From positions 163,824-227,823 of the forward strand of contig NZ_JANIPD030000034.1 in assembly GCF_024609215.1 (NCBI RefSeq): a DNA stretch of 64,000 nt, in the 5' to 3' direction. The notes below the pieces were generated by a model. The model was not told where the DNA came from. It did not search any database and saw nothing but the letters and a program-made list of their open reading frames with translations. Positions 36,213 to 46,239 of the stretch are shown here, in pieces. Numbering within the stretch: the stretch's first letter is position 1; every line of letters begins with the position of its first letter. The position numbers and the translations under genes are program-made. Source of the DNA: Curtanaerobium respiraculi. GTDB taxonomy: Bacteria > Actinomycetota > Coriobacteriia > Coriobacteriales > Eggerthellaceae.

Positions 36213-36986
36213 ATGTCGAAGAACAGAAAAGCACCGGTCCTCTTCGTGGGGCATGGGTCGCCGATGAACGCGATCGAGAACAATTCCATCCGCCGCGGAT
36301 GGAGGGACATGGGCAAGCGCCTCGGAAAACCGAGGGCGATCGTCGCCGTGTCGGCACACTGGTACGCGAACGGGCGCTTCGTGCGCACTGAGCCGATGAA
36401 CGAGCAGATCGACGACATGTACGGATTCCCCGACGCGTTGTACGAAGTCGAATACGAACCGGCGAGCAATACAGCTTTGGCACGTAAGACGCTCGAGCTG
36501 CTGGGGAACGGCGCCCGCGGCACGGGGATCTGGGGCATCGACCATGGTGTGTGGTCCGTGCTCTGCAACATGTACCCCGATGCCGATGTTCCCGTGGTGA
36601 TGGTGAGCACCGACGCTTCGGCCTCCCCCGAAGCGCAGTTCGAAACCGGGCGCAAGCTTGCCGCGCTGCGCGACGAAGGCGCCATGCTATTTGCGAGTGG
36701 GAACGTGGTGCACAACCTGCAGGCAACCGATTGGAGCTCGCACGATGGGTTTGCGTGGAACAAACGATTCGACAGGGCCGTGCGCGATGCGATCGCTTCG
36801 CGGGATTTCAAATCCGTCGTGGAATACCGGCAGCTTCCGGAATGGCGGAAAGCCGTTCCCACGCCGGACCATTTCTTCCCGCTGCTGACCGCGCTCGGCG
36901 CCGTTGCGGAAGACGACTCCGTCGAGGTGTGGAACGAGATCTTCGATTTGGGAAGCATGTCCCACACATCCTACCTGTTCCAGTAG
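36213..36986 (+). CDS. Class III extradiol ring-cleavage dioxygenase (DODA type)
   Basis: A 257-residue metal enzyme of the YgiD/DOPA 4,5-dioxygenase family. The metal ligands are visible: LFVGHGSPMN (His14) and AVSAHWYANG (His49), with GIDHGVWSVL and FASGNVVHNL in the active site. In gut bacteria related enzymes open catechol rings using O2, or act on related substrates in low oxygen. The ATG at 36213 gives the usual length; upstream in-frame codons have no support. It is a single gene. Confidence 0.88.
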   Translation: MSKNRKAPVLFVGHGSPMNAIENNSIRRGWRDMGKRLGKPRAIVAVSAHWYANGRFVRTEPMNEQIDDMYGFPDALYEVEYEPASNTALARKTLELLGNGARGTGIWGIDHGVWSVLCNMYPDADVPVVMVSTDASASPEAQFETGRKLAALRDEGAMLFASGNVVHNLQATDWSSHDGFAWNKRFDRAVRDAIASRDFKSVVEYRQLPEWRKAVPTPDHFFPLLTALGAVAEDDSVEVWNEIFDLGSMSHTSYLFQ

Positions 36987-37011
36987 GTGCAAGCCCCGCA
37001 CGTCCCGCTTC

Positions 37012-37027
37012 CCCGGCCCGTCGGGGC
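37012..37027. terminator. Short hairpin between convergent dioxygenase and GNAT genes
   Basis: CCCCG and CGGGG arms close a six-base loop within a 51-base gap between convergent stop codons. No clear T run. Confidence 0.35.
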
Positions 37028-37037
37028 GCGCGGATCG

Positions 37038-37571
37038 CTAGAAGACCTCTATCTCGCCGAGGGAGATGCCGGGAAGCGACCCGAATAGCTCGCGGCATTC
37101 GTCGAGGTCCGTCGTGTCGCCGTTGGAGCATAGCACATCGTAGACGACCCCGGCATCGCGCGTGCGCACGCCCGTCTGGTGGAACCCATGGCGCTCGTAG
37201 AACCTCAGGCGCGCCTCGCGCTGCGGGCGGTTGTCGCACTCCACCGACATGCTCTGCATCTCCAGCAGGATCTTGTCGCCGGGGCGGTCCGCCTTCAGAT
37301 GATCCACGATCTTCCCGCCGATGCCCTTCGAGCGCATGGCAGGGGAAACGGCCAGGTACAGCAGATACGTCACGCTTCCCCGCCACATCCACAGGGCGAA
37401 CCCGCAGAACTCGCCGTCGTCGTAGAACGCCTTGAACTCGGCGGGGTTCGACCGCGCGGTTCCCACCAGCTGATCGACCGGCATGCGCTCGTCCTCGGGG
37501 AACGCGCTTCCCATAAGGTCGCGCACTGCGCGCATCGTATCCTCGCTCGACCAGACGTCCACCGCTCGCAT
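37038..37571 (-). CDS. GNAT-family N-acetyltransferase
   Basis: A 177-residue acyl-CoA-dependent transferase. The acetyl-CoA loop is YLAVSPAMRSKGIGGKIVDHL (R-x2-G-x-G/A pattern), followed by ILLEMQSMSVECDNRPQREARLRFYERHGFHQTGVR, the usual beta-5/helix-4 region with Tyr and the GF motif. The ATG at 37571 has GGAGGA five bases upstream. It is divergent from the CYTH gene. Acceptor unknown. Confidence 0.85.
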   Translation of the reverse strand: MRAVDVWSSEDTMRAVRDLMGSAFPEDERMPVDQLVGTARSNPAEFKAFYDDGEFCGFALWMWRGSVTYLLYLAVSPAMRSKGIGGKIVDHLKADRPGDKILLEMQSMSVECDNRPQREARLRFYERHGFHQTGVRTRDAGVVYDVLCSNGDTTDLDECRELFGSLPGISLGEIEVF

Positions 37572-37662
37572 AGGTTCCTCCCCTTCCGACAGGCTCATGC
37601 AAAGCACGGTATCATAGAATGCGAAAACATGCTGCGAGCGGAGTACGCCATGGGAGGATCGC

Positions 37663-38253
37663 ATGGAAATCGAATACAAATGGGACATGCCCGACGAAAC
37701 CGCCATCGCATCGCTGCGAGGCGAAGTACGCGGGTTCGAGCCGGACGAGCGCTCCATCCACATGCACGCCGCATACTACGATAGCGCGGACGGCCTGATC
37801 GCGCGGGCCCGCGGAGGATTGCGCATCCGGCGCGAGGACGGCCGATCGGTATGCTGCCTGAAGCTCTCCGCGCAATCGGGCGAGGGGTTCAAGGCGCGAA
37901 GGGAATACGAGGTGGAGGCGTCCGATATCCGCAGCGGGCTGCGTACGCTGCCCGCCGTGGGGGCACCGGAGGACATCTGCCGAAACCTGCTCGAAAGCGA
38001 TATCGCGGTGGAATGCGAGACGGAATTCGATCGCAGCGCGTTCGCGTTCTTGGCGAATGGGTTCTCCGCGGAGCTGGCGATCGATCGCGGGGCCATGAGG
38101 CGCGCCGGCAAGGAAGGTCCGATACACGAGGTCGAGCTTGAGTTCAAGGGCGGGTCGCTCGAAGCATTCCACGCCTTCGCCCGCAAGATCGAGCGCGAGC
38201 ACGGGCTGGAGAGGCAACCGCTCTCCAAACTCGCACGCGCCCTGGCGCTGTAA
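37663..38253 (+). CDS. CYTH-domain protein (triphosphate tunnel metalloenzyme)
   Basis: A 196-residue protein with the ExExK signature at its N-terminus (MEIEYKW: Glu2, Glu4, Lys6). Basic and acidic strands alternate through the tunnel (GLRIRREDGRSVCCLKLS, RREYEVEAS, AVECETEFDR, HEVELEFKGG). CYTH enzymes act on triphosphorylated compounds such as thiamine triphosphate or inorganic triphosphate, with Mg2+ or Mn2+. GGGAGGA lies before the ATG. It is convergent with pgi with a 12-base gap. Confidence 0.88.
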   Translation: MEIEYKWDMPDETAIASLRGEVRGFEPDERSIHMHAAYYDSADGLIARARGGLRIRREDGRSVCCLKLSAQSGEGFKARREYEVEASDIRSGLRTLPAVGAPEDICRNLLESDIAVECETEFDRSAFAFLANGFSAELAIDRGAMRRAGKEGPIHEVELEFKGGSLEAFHAFARKIEREHGLERQPLSKLARALAL

Positions 38254-38265
38254 AGGCGTTCCCGG

Positions 38266-39957
38266 CTATTCGCGATGCTCCCGATAGTAGCCGATCAGCA
38301 GCTTGGTGCTGGGATCCTGGAGGTCGAGCGCGGCATCGTCATGGAACGCTGGCGTGATTTCCCCTGCAAGCTGCTTTCCCAGCTCAACGCCCCATTGATC
38401 ATATGAATCGATGCCCCAGACCGTGCCTTCGACGAACGTGACGTGCTCGTAGAGCGCGATCAGCTCGCCGAGGGCATGCGGCGTGAGCGCCTGCCCGAAA
38501 ATCGATGTGGACGGTTTGTTGCCCGCGAACACGCGCGCGGGGACCATCCATTCCGGCGTGCCCTCCGCGCGGACCTCGTCCGCCGTCTTGCCGAACGCGA
38601 GCGCCTTCGTCTGGGCGAGGAAGTTGCCCAGGAACAGCTCATGCACGTCTTGCTCGCCGTCCATCGCAGCGTGCGCGGTATTGGCGAACGCGATGAAGTC
38701 GGCGGGAACGAGCTGCGTTCCCTGATGGATCAGCTGATAGAACGCATGTTGGCCATTGGTGCCCGGTTCGCCCCAGAAGATCTCGCCCGTATCGCTCGTC
38801 GCCGGCGTGCCATCCCAACGGACGGTTTTGCCATTCGATTCCATGGTCAGCTGCTGCAGGTAGGCGGGGAACCGATGCAGATATTGGCAGTACGGCAGGA
38901 CCACATGGCTCTTCGCATGGTGGAAGTTCACATACCATACGTTCAAAAGCCCCATCAAAGCGACCGCGTTGCGCTCAAGCGGCGTCTCGCAGAAATAGAC
39001 GTCCATATCGTGGAAGCCGCGCAGCAGCTCTGCGAACCGATCCGGCCCCAGCGCGATGACGAGCGAGAGCCCGACGGCGGAATCTACCGAATAGCGGCCT
39101 CCTACCCAACTCCAGAACCCGAAGGCGTTTCTCGGGTCGATACCGAACTCCGCCACCTTGTCCAACGCGGTGGAGACCGCCACGAAGTGCTGGGCGATGG
39201 CTTGCGCGGCGGATTCTTCGGTGCCGTCGATCGCCCCCGAGGCGCGCAGCTCCGAAAGCAGCCACCGCTTTGCCGCTCGGGCGTTCACGAGCGTCTCGAG
39301 CGTGGTGAACGTCTTCGAAACGACGATGACCAGCGTGGTCTCCGCATCCAGATGCCGCGTTTTCTCGGCGATGTCGTTCGGATCGATGTTGGATACGTAC
39401 GTGCAATCGATGCCCGCATCCGCGTACGGCTTCAGCGCCTCGTACGCCATCACCGGACCAAGGTCGGAGCCCCCGATGCCGATGCTCAGCACGTGCTCGA
39501 TCCCCTTGCCCGTCACACCCGTCCATCGTCCCGAACGGACCTTCTCGGCGAAGGCGTACATGCGGGCGAGCACGTCGTGGACGTCTGCCACGACGTCCTG
39601 GCCGCGCACCATCACCTTCCCCGCATCCGATGCGGGGCGCCGCAAGGCGGTATGCAGCACGGCGCGATCTTCGGTGGTGTTGATGATCTGCCCGGAGAAC
39701 ATCGCGGAGCGGCGCTCCTCCAGCCCCACCGCGCGGCCGAGGTCGGCGAGCAACGACAGCGTCTCCCCTGTGGCGAGGTTCTTCGAAAGGTCGAACAGCA
39801 AGTCGTTCACCTCGAACGAGAGCTGCTCCGCGCGCCGGGGATTCGCCTCGAATGCCCCCCTCAACGTGAAACTCCGCCGCATGTCGTCGAAATGGCGTTG
39901 CAGAGCATGCCAGGAAGCGGTTTGCGTGGCATCGATGGGCGCGGGGACACTGGTCAT
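38266..39957 (-). CDS. pgi: Glucose-6-phosphate isomerase
   Basis: Interconverts glucose-6-phosphate and fructose-6-phosphate. The 563-residue protein carries both family signatures: [17 protein letters not shown] with [10 protein letters not shown] (sugar-phosphate loops) and the second signature [19 protein letters not shown], plus [19 protein letters not shown] near the end with the catalytic Lys and a Glu in MESNGK. The start [10 protein letters not shown] at 39957 fits family length; the longer frame to the right is non-coding. A TACAATGGAG -10 box lies at 39997-40006 on the minus strand. Confidence 0.96.
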   Translation of the reverse strand: MTSVPAPIDATQTASWHALQRHFDDMRRSFTLRGAFEANPRRAEQLSFEVNDLLFDLSKNLATGETLSLLADLGRAVGLEERRSAMFSGQIINTTEDRAVLHTALRRPASDAGKVMVRGQDVVADVHDVLARMYAFAEKVRSGRWTGVTGKGIEHVLSIGIGGSDLGPVMAYEALKPYADAGIDCTYVSNIDPNDIAEKTRHLDAETTLVIVVSKTFTTLETLVNARAAKRWLLSELRASGAIDGTEESAAQAIAQHFVAVSTALDKVAEFGIDPRNAFGFWSWVGGRYSVDSAVGLSLVIALGPDRFAELLRGFHDMDVYFCETPLERNAVALMGLLNVWYVNFHHAKSHVVLPYCQYLHRFPAYLQQLTMESNGKTVRWDGTPATSDTGEIFWGEPGTNGQHAFYQLIHQGTQLVPADFIAFANTAHAAMDGEQDVHELFLGNFLAQTKALAFGKTADEVRAEGTPEWMVPARVFAGNKPSTSIFGQALTPHALGELIALYEHVTFVEGTVWGIDSYDQWGVELGKQLAGEITPAFHDDAALDLQDPSTKLLIGYYREHRE

Positions 39958-39996
39958 GCGATTCCCTCTTTCACGGATATGCGGGCGAAAGGCTGG

Positions 39997-40006
39997 CTCC
40001 ATTGTA
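39997..40006 (-). promoter_or_regulatory. -10 box of pgi
   Basis: TACAATGGAG on the minus strand, about 45 bases before the pgi start, identical to the string before the flavodiiron gene. No consensus -35 is visible. Confidence 0.4.
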
Positions 40007-40071
40007 CGCCAATCGCCGGCGAGCGGCCGCGCGACGCGAGGGCATGCCACTCGGCCGCGACGCCTTATCGC

Positions 40072-40107
40072 GGCTCGCTCCGTTCTAGCGGCGCGCTCCG
40101 TCCTAGC
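40072..40107. repeat. 18-bp imperfect tandem duplication between pgi and ppaC
   Basis: GGCTCGCTCCGTTCTAGC is followed directly by GGCGCGCTCCGTCCTAGC. The two copies differ at two bases. The surrounding 299-base gap contains no gene. Confidence 0.7.
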
Positions 40108-40256
40108 GCACCCCGTCTTCCGGCCGCAGCAAAATGCGACGGAACAGCGGCCCGCAGGCAGCGGAGCGCATCCCGGATTCCGCGCCGGACCGTGAAGCCC
40201 GGCCCGGGATGGGCGGTTCAACCGAAACCGGATACGATGAAAAACCCGCCGGCCCG

Positions 40257-41192
40257 CTACACGGAAGCCAGGATGGGGGCTGCGACCTGCTTCTTGCGCG
40301 ACATGACCCCTTCGAGGAACACCGCCGACGTGGCATCGATCCCGAACACGCGGTCCACCTGCTCGCGATTGCCCTCGACGACGAAGCTGCTCCCCTCCTG
40401 CATGATATCGGTCACCAGCAGCAGCACGTAGTCGTAGCCGCGATCGCTCACCAGACGGCGCATGTAGTCGCGCGATTCGCGCTCGCGCCGCATCGCCTCG
40501 GCAAGGTCGAACGTCTCGTGCTGGGCGATGAGGACGGTCTTGCCGCCCACCTCGTATTCCTTGGCGTCCGCGCCCACGAACTCCTCGATAGGGATCTCGG
40601 CATCGTTCCCGCGACACTTGAACAGCTGCATGCCGAACTCGCGATACGGCCTGCCTCCGATGGATTCCAGATAGGCGATCTGCTCCAAATCGGCCGAGGT
40701 GGTGGTGGGAGATTTCAGCATGACCGTGTCGGTGAGGATGGCGCCGAGCAGTATGTTGGCGATACCCGTGGGAATGCCCACCTCATGGCGGCGGCACAGC
40801 CAGGTGACGATGGTGGCGGTGGAGCCCCAGGGGCGCAGCGTCATGAAGATGGGGCCCGGCGTGGTGATGCCGCCGATGCGGTGATGGTCCACCACTTCCA
40901 GCACCTCGGCGTACTCCATGCCGTCCGCCGCTTGGGGAAGCTCGTTATGGTCGACGATGACCACGCGCTGGCCGGGTTCGACGTGATCGATCAATTCAGG
41001 CGGTTCGATGTTGTTCAGCGCCAGATTCCACGCGGTCTCCGGCGGAAGGGGCCCTAAGCGCACCGCCTTGTATTCCTCGGTTCCGCCTTCGCGACGCTCG
41101 AGAACCCGCTTGAAGAAAGCAAAGCCGATGGCCGCAGAGATCGCATCGTTATCGGGATTCTTGTGGCCGATGATCAAAATCGGATCCGCCAT
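40257..41192 (-). CDS. ppaC: Manganese-dependent inorganic pyrophosphatase
   Basis: Hydrolyses pyrophosphate to phosphate (family II, Mn2+/Co2+). The 311-residue protein has the DHH-family motifs in order: [30 protein letters not shown], and the C-terminal [10 protein letters not shown], which binds the substrate phosphates. It has no CBS domains. It lies 33 bases after the helicase gene in the opposite sense of numbering: pcrA is to its right and reads in the same leftward direction. Confidence 0.95.
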   Translation of the reverse strand: MADPILIIGHKNPDNDAISAAIGFAFFKRVLERREGGTEEYKAVRLGPLPPETAWNLALNNIEPPELIDHVEPGQRVVIVDHNELPQAADGMEYAEVLEVVDHHRIGGITTPGPIFMTLRPWGSTATIVTWLCRRHEVGIPTGIANILLGAILTDTVMLKSPTTTSADLEQIAYLESIGGRPYREFGMQLFKCRGNDAEIPIEEFVGADAKEYEVGGKTVLIAQHETFDLAEAMRRERESRDYMRRLVSDRGYDYVLLLVTDIMQEGSSFVVEGNREQVDRVFGIDATSAVFLEGVMSRKKQVAAPILASV

Positions 41193-41224
41193 TTCGACAT
41201 ATCCTTTCAGATCGAACGTTGCCG

Positions 41225-43612
41225 TTACCCTTTGATTTTGACGATTGGAGCGTAGTCCTTCAACAATTTTTTCACAGAACCGGTTTTTGCGAAGCGAACG
41301 GAGAGCATATCCCCGTCGACGGCGATCACCATGCCGCGGCCGAGCACCTTATGGTCGACTTCATCGCCCTTGCGGAAGGAAACGCCCGCCGCCTCCTTCT
41401 TATGGGACTCAACCGTGCGCCCCGCGGGCGTACGGCCGCGCGACCCGCTCGCGCTGCTGCGGCCGAAGACCTTCCCCTCGCCCGCTTCGCGCCCGCTGCC
41501 CGAGATGCCGCGTCGACTTCCGCGCTTTTCCCACCCGGTGCCGGAAAAGCCCGCGCTGCCCAACCCGCTCGTGCTGCGGAGCTCCTGGGGGATTTCGGCG
41601 AGGAAGCGCGAGGTGGGGTTCGCCTGCGTCTGCCCGAACAGCTTGCGCTGGCCGGCGCACGTGATGTACAGGCGCTTGCGTGCGCGCGTAATGGCGACGT
41701 AGGCAAGCCGCCGCTCCTCTTCGACGCCTGAGGGATCGTGCATGCTGTTCATATGGGGGAAGATGCTCTCCTCCATGCCGGCGACGAAGACGCAATCGAA
41801 CTCCAGGCCCTTGGCCGCATGCACCGTCATCAGCGTGACAGCGGTGTTGTCCTCCGAAACGGTATCCATATCGGTGCGCAGCGCCACCCATTCGATGAAG
41901 TCGGCCAGCGAATCGCCGCGCAGCACGCGCACCGGGGGCTTTTCGCCGTCGGCTGATGCGGGGGCGCCGCCATCGATGACCCGCTCGCCCCCCGCCAAGC
42001 CCGCAGGGCCCCCTCCGGCCACCGGAGCGGCGAAGGGCGCCTCCTCGACGTCGTGCGTGGCGATGAACTCGTCCACGACGCCCAGGAACTCCTTGACGTT
42101 CTCCACGCGGCCGCGGGACTCGTCCGTCCCCTCGTCCTCGAGCGACCGCACCAAACCGCTTCGGTCGATGATCATCTCGACCACCTTGCGCAGGTCGCCG
42201 CTCCAGGTTGCCGCCTCCCCCACCAGGCTGGTGAATTCCCCCAGCGCGCGGCGGGCGGCGGGTCGGATGCCCTCGTCCGCGACCGCCGCCTGGGCCGCCT
42301 CCATGAAGGTGAGGCCCCGCTCGCGCGCCGTGACCTCGATCGCGTTGACCGTCGTCCCCCCGATGCCGCGGCGGGGGACGTTGACAACCCGTTTGGCGGC
42401 GACGTCGTTCGCGGGATTCACCGCCAAGCTCAGATACGCCATGACATCGCGGATCTCGGCGCGGTCGAAGAACCGCGTGCCCCCCACGATGCGGTATGGC
42501 ACGCCGGCGCGCAGCAGCATATCCTCGAGCATGCGGCTCTGCGCGTTGGTGCGGTAGAACACGGCCATCTGGTTGTAGCTCGTCCCCTCGGCGTGGCGGC
42601 GATCGATCTCGCCCGCGATCCAGCGTCCCTCGTCGCGCTCGTCGCTGGCCATGTACACTTGGATCTTCGCGCCCTCGCCGCCCGTCGCCTGGAGCTTCTT
42701 GCTCTTGCGGTGCACGTTGTTGGCGATGACCGCATTGGCAGCCGCCAGTATCGTGCCGGTGCTTCGGTAATTCTTCTCCAACTTCACCGTATGCGCGGTG
42801 GGGTAATCCTGCTCGAATTCGAGGATGTTGCGGATGTCTGCCCCGCGCCAGCTATAGATGCTCTGGTCATCGTCGCCCACGACCATGATGTTCTTGTTTC
42901 TGCCGGCAAGCAGCTGCGTGATCGCGTATTGGGCATGGTTGGTATCCTGATACTCGTCCACCAGGATGTAGCGGAAACGATCCTGGTAGGCGGCGAGCAC
43001 ATCGGGATGGTTCTTCAACAGCAGGTACGCGTACACCAGCAGGTCGTCGAAATCGAAGGCGTTGGCCTGGCGCAGGCGTTTCTGCAATTCGTAGTAAACC
43101 TGGGCTGCTCGCTTCGCGATGGGGTCGGTTGCCTGCTGCTCGAAATCGCCCGGCATGATCAGCTCGTTTTTCGCTGCGGAGACGCGGCTGCGGATGGCGT
43201 TGATGGGAAAGCGCTTCGGATCGAGATCGAGCCCCGCCATGATCTCCTTCACCAAGCGCTTGCTGTCATCGTCGTCGTAGATGGTGAACGACGGGCTGAA
43301 CCCCATGCGCTCGGCATCGGCGCGCAGCATGCGCACGCACATGCTGTGGAATGTGGACACCCACATCCCGCGCGTGGCGGGACCCACCAGGGCGGTCAGG
43401 CGCTCGCGCATCTCGGCGGCTGCCTTGTTGGTGAACGTGATGGCAAGGATCTGCCAGGGGGCGACGCGCTTGCATTCGATCAGGTGGGCGATGCGGTACG
43501 TCAAGACGCGCGTCTTTCCGCTGCCCGCCCCCGCGAGCACCAGCAGCGGCCCCTCCGTGCATTCGACTGCCTCGCGCTGCTCGGGGTTCAATGTATCCAG
43601 GTCAAGTGCCAT
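41225..43612 (-). CDS. pcrA: UvrD/PcrA-family ATP-dependent DNA helicase
   Basis: A superfamily 1A helicase of 795 residues that unwinds DNA 3' to 5' in repair and replication restart. Motifs are complete: LVLAGAGSGKTRVL (Walker A), LAITFTNKAAAEM, FHSMCVRML, YILVDEYQDTNHAQY (Walker B), VVGDDDQSIYSWRGA, LEKNYRST, VTLMTVHAAKGLEFDCVF and RRLAYVAITRARK. The C-terminal 130 residues are Gly/Ser/Arg-rich, ending in a small Tudor-like fold (VSFRKGDEVDHKVLGRGMV). Two internal insertions are Gly/Ala-rich. The ATG at 43612 has AAGAGGAA upstream; the longer frame is non-coding. Confidence 0.96.
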   Translation of the reverse strand: MALDLDTLNPEQREAVECTEGPLLVLAGAGSGKTRVLTYRIAHLIECKRVAPWQILAITFTNKAAAEMRERLTALVGPATRGMWVSTFHSMCVRMLRADAERMGFSPSFTIYDDDDSKRLVKEIMAGLDLDPKRFPINAIRSRVSAAKNELIMPGDFEQQATDPIAKRAAQVYYELQKRLRQANAFDFDDLLVYAYLLLKNHPDVLAAYQDRFRYILVDEYQDTNHAQYAITQLLAGRNKNIMVVGDDDQSIYSWRGADIRNILEFEQDYPTAHTVKLEKNYRSTGTILAAANAVIANNVHRKSKKLQATGGEGAKIQVYMASDERDEGRWIAGEIDRRHAEGTSYNQMAVFYRTNAQSRMLEDMLLRAGVPYRIVGGTRFFDRAEIRDVMAYLSLAVNPANDVAAKRVVNVPRRGIGGTTVNAIEVTARERGLTFMEAAQAAVADEGIRPAARRALGEFTSLVGEAATWSGDLRKVVEMIIDRSGLVRSLEDEGTDESRGRVENVKEFLGVVDEFIATHDVEEAPFAAPVAGGGPAGLAGGERVIDGGAPASADGEKPPVRVLRGDSLADFIEWVALRTDMDTVSEDNTAVTLMTVHAAKGLEFDCVFVAGMEESIFPHMNSMHDPSGVEEERRLAYVAITRARKRLYITCAGQRKLFGQTQANPTSRFLAEIPQELRSTSGLGSAGFSGTGWEKRGSRRGISGSGREAGEGKVFGRSSASGSRGRTPAGRTVESHKKEAAGVSFRKGDEVDHKVLGRGMVIAVDGDMLSVRFAKTGSVKKLLKDYAPIVKIKG

Positions 43613-43833
43613 GCGGTTCCTCTTCGATCGAATAGTCGAGCCGCGATGGAAGGGGCCGGGGCCGAGCGTAGGTCGAAAAGCAGGCGCTCCGCCGCACCCG
43701 GCTATGGCGGACTCCGCACGATGGCGGACTCCGAGCCTCCCTCGCATTCGCAAGCGTTTTGCCTTGTCTACTTTAGGGGCTGGGCCGGCATCTTGAGGAA
43801 AATGCCAGCGATTTCACGCAAATCCGCAATCGA

Positions 43834-44115
43834 TCAGGACGATTGCATCTCCTTCGACACCGTCAGGATCGCCTCGAATATCTCGTCGAGGTTCTCCTCG
43901 GTGAGGGGCCCGGCATTCTGCGCGTGCACGCGCTCGATAACCTCATCCTCGCGGCGCTGGTCGTACACGGGCAGACGCGCCTCCGCCTTGATCGAGCGGA
44001 TGGCCATCTGATGGGTGGCTCGCTCGTTCAGAAGGGCGACCAGCCGCCGGTCGATCTCGTCGATTTGCAAACGATGGATTTCGATCCGGTCGAGATATTC
44101 GTCACGATTCGGCAC
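43834..44115 (-). CDS. Chorismate mutase, AroQ type
   Basis: Converts chorismate to prephenate for Phe/Tyr synthesis. The 93-residue all-helical protein has the AroQ pattern: RLQIDEIDRRLVALLNERATHQM, then IRSIKAEARLPVYDQRREDEVIERV, placing the Arg, Lys, Asp-x2-Arg active-site residues as in free-standing chorismate mutases; Gln near the C-terminus (KEMQSS) fits too. The GTG at 44115 (PNRDEYLDRIEIH) has GGAGGG upstream. It is a monofunctional domain with no dehydratase fusion. Confidence 0.9.
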   Translation of the reverse strand: MPNRDEYLDRIEIHRLQIDEIDRRLVALLNERATHQMAIRSIKAEARLPVYDQRREDEVIERVHAQNAGPLTEENLDEIFEAILTVSKEMQSS

Positions 44116-44192
44116 AATGCACCCTCCTTGCGAAAACCGGCCGATACCGGGCGCCATTCTAGCACGGAGCCCAGCAGACGGCGGCTGCGCTC

Positions 44193-45107
44193 TTAGATCA
44201 GATTCGCCGCCTTGCCCCCGAAGTACGCCAGCACGACCACGCCGACGGCGATGCGGTACCATCCGAATGCAGTGAAATCGTTGCGCTTGATGTAGCCCAT
44301 CAGGAATTTGATAGAGACCACCGAGACGACGAACGCGCACAGGACGCCCGCCGCCAACACGGCGATCTCCACCTGCGACATCGCCAGGCCGCTTGCCAGG
44401 TACTTGAACGCCTTCACCATGCCCCAGCCGAACATGATGGGGATGGCCAGGAAGAACGTGAATTCCGTCGCCGCGGTACGCGAGCATCCCGCCAGCATCC
44501 CGCCGATGATGGTGGCTCCGCTCCGGCTGGTGCCGGGCACGATCGCCAGGCATTGGAAGAGCCCGATCTTCAGCGCGGTGGGGATATCGATTTCGTCGAC
44601 GGATTCCACCCGGAAGATGGTCACATCGCTTGCGGATCTGCCGGAAATGCGCGCATGCGCTCCTCGCGTGACGGCGATCATGCGCTCCTCGCGACCGCGA
44701 TTGCGACGCTCCATGGCGATGAAGACGATGCCGTACAGTATGAGCATGCCGGCCACCACAACCGCATTGTACAGATGATCGTGCACCCAATCGTCCAGAA
44801 GCAGGCCGACGATCGCGGCGGGAATGCAGCCGATTGCGACCATCCCCCAGAGCCTCCAGGTGGCGCGGCGCCCTTCGCGGGTTTTCATGCGGCTGAAGGG
44901 ATTGAGCTTGTGGAAGTACAGGATGATGACCGCCATGATGGCGCCCAACTGTATCACCACGAGGAACAAGGCGAGGAATTGCTCCGAGACGTCGAGTTTC
45001 AGGAACTCGTCCACCAGGATCATATGGCCGGTGGAGGAAATGGGCAGCCATTCGGTGACGCCTTCGACGAAGCCGAGGAACAGCGCTTTCAGTATTTCGA
45101 TGAGCAT
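44193..45107 (-). CDS. uppP: Undecaprenyl-diphosphate phosphatase
   Basis: Membrane enzyme that dephosphorylates undecaprenyl pyrophosphate so the carrier lipid can be reused in wall synthesis; overexpression gives bacitracin resistance. The 304-residue protein has eight or so hydrophobic segments and both signatures: FVEGVTEWLPISSTGHMILVDEFL near the N-terminus and VPGTSRSGATIIGGML near residue 190, with the catalytic Glu and Arg. A central loop of about 40 residues (RNRGREERMIAVTRGAHARIS) is longer than in E. coli. Confidence 0.96.
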   Translation of the reverse strand: MLIEILKALFLGFVEGVTEWLPISSTGHMILVDEFLKLDVSEQFLALFLVVIQLGAIMAVIILYFHKLNPFSRMKTREGRRATWRLWGMVAIGCIPAAIVGLLLDDWVHDHLYNAVVVAGMLILYGIVFIAMERRNRGREERMIAVTRGAHARISGRSASDVTIFRVESVDEIDIPTALKIGLFQCLAIVPGTSRSGATIIGGMLAGCSRTAATEFTFFLAIPIMFGWGMVKAFKYLASGLAMSQVEIAVLAAGVLCAFVVSVVSIKFLMGYIKRNDFTAFGWYRIAVGVVVLAYFGGKAANLI

Positions 45108-45148
45108 GCGGGGGCCTCTTCTCGGATCGGGCGGAAAACGGCTTAAGT

Positions 45149-46015
45149 TTACCGGCTCGACGTCGCCGAGCCGGCGGAAGACGTAGAAGAAGCAGAAGTC
45201 TCCTTGCCGGAGGCGGACGTGGATGATTTCGCCGCGCCGCCGGCGTCGGCGGAGGCTCCGGACGCGGAATCCGCGGAGGTGCCGGCGCTCTTCAATGCAG
45301 CCGCAGACGAGGATGACGGCGCGCTCTTCGATGCGGGCGATGAAGAGCCTGCGGCAGCCGACGAGGACGAGGCGGTCGCCTTCTCGGACGAGGTGGCGCT
45401 CGTGCCGGGCGAGGCAGTCTTGCCTGCGGAGGACGTGGAAGCGGACGTGGCGGTGATAGCGGCGGGCTTGGTGCCGATCCCCTCGCCGTTGGTGGCTGCC
45501 GTGACCGCGCCCGCGAAGATGAACACCATCAACAGGCCCGAGATGGCCGCGGTGGCGATGACGCCGGCCGCGACCTGCTTCCGACGCCGCTGCACGCGAT
45601 GGGATCTCACGGTCGCCACGCTGAGATCGGCATCCTTTCCCAAGACGGGCGTCGCCGTGGCGGAGCCTCCGTTTGCGGCGTGGAGGGCGGCTGGGACCTC
45701 GTCTTCGGAAGAGGTGTCCGCGCTTGCGGAGCGCCGCGCAGTCGGGGATTCGTGTTCCGAAAGAGAATCCGCACCCGCGTCTTTTCGCTCTTTCAATCTG
45801 GTTGCGGAGCGGTTCAGTATGTTCTTGTACATCTGCGTGGCGATGGTGGAGACGGCCGCCGACACCGCGGCGCCGATCACCGAGCCCGCGATGCCGATTT
45901 GGGAAGCGAGCAGGAACGACGTGGTGGCGGCAATCGCTGTGGCGATGATCTGCACGAGGGACAGGTCATCGAAGATGCCGGCGCTTTTCTGCGATTCTTC
46001 GGTTTCCTCGGCCAC
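45149..46015 (-). CDS. Membrane protein with long Ser/Ala/Thr-rich tail, unknown function
   Basis: A 288-residue protein. Two hydrophobic stretches lie near residues 20-62 (LVQIIATAIAATTSFLLA, then IGIAGSVIGAAVSAAVS) and one near 152-178 (AAGVIATAAISGLLMVFIFAGAV) after a basic HRVQRRRKQ stop. The last 110 residues are almost only Ser, Ala, Thr, Lys, Gly and Pro, like mucin-like or wall-spanning linkers, and would lie outside the membrane. The GTG at 46015 has AAGGGGGGA five bases upstream. It is divergent from guaA. No domain family is recognised. Confidence 0.65.
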   Translation of the reverse strand: MAEETEESQKSAGIFDDLSLVQIIATAIAATTSFLLASQIGIAGSVIGAAVSAAVSTIATQMYKNILNRSATRLKERKDAGADSLSEHESPTARRSASADTSSEDEVPAALHAANGGSATATPVLGKDADLSVATVRSHRVQRRRKQVAAGVIATAAISGLLMVFIFAGAVTAATNGEGIGTKPAAITATSASTSSAGKTASPGTSATSSEKATASSSSAAAGSSSPASKSAPSSSSAAALKSAGTSADSASGASADAGGAAKSSTSASGKETSASSTSSAGSATSSR

Positions 46016-46239
46016 GGCGGTCCCCCCTTTTCGGTACGAATAGATTCCATACTCTACGCATCCTTTATGAAGCGAACCTGAATTCACGGAAGCGCCGCAT
46101 AGGAGTCACAGTTCTGTTACTTGGATGGTGGATTGCGTTCTGGCGGCGGGAAATCGCGGACGAGCTGCGCGGGGGCGCTTTTTGAGAGTAGGATAGGCGC
46201 GGCAAAATTTGATTCCCATCCGGATGCGAAGGAGAACCC

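Noticed and set aside
38266-40617. Extended pgi reading frame of 783 codons
   Set aside because: The extra 220 residues are Arg-rich without family match and lie upstream of the TACAATGGAG promoter; the ATG at 39957 gives the normal length.
46016-46239. Purine riboswitch before guaA
   Set aside because: The conserved three-way-junction core bases of a purine aptamer could not be found, and only weak promoter-like strings are present.
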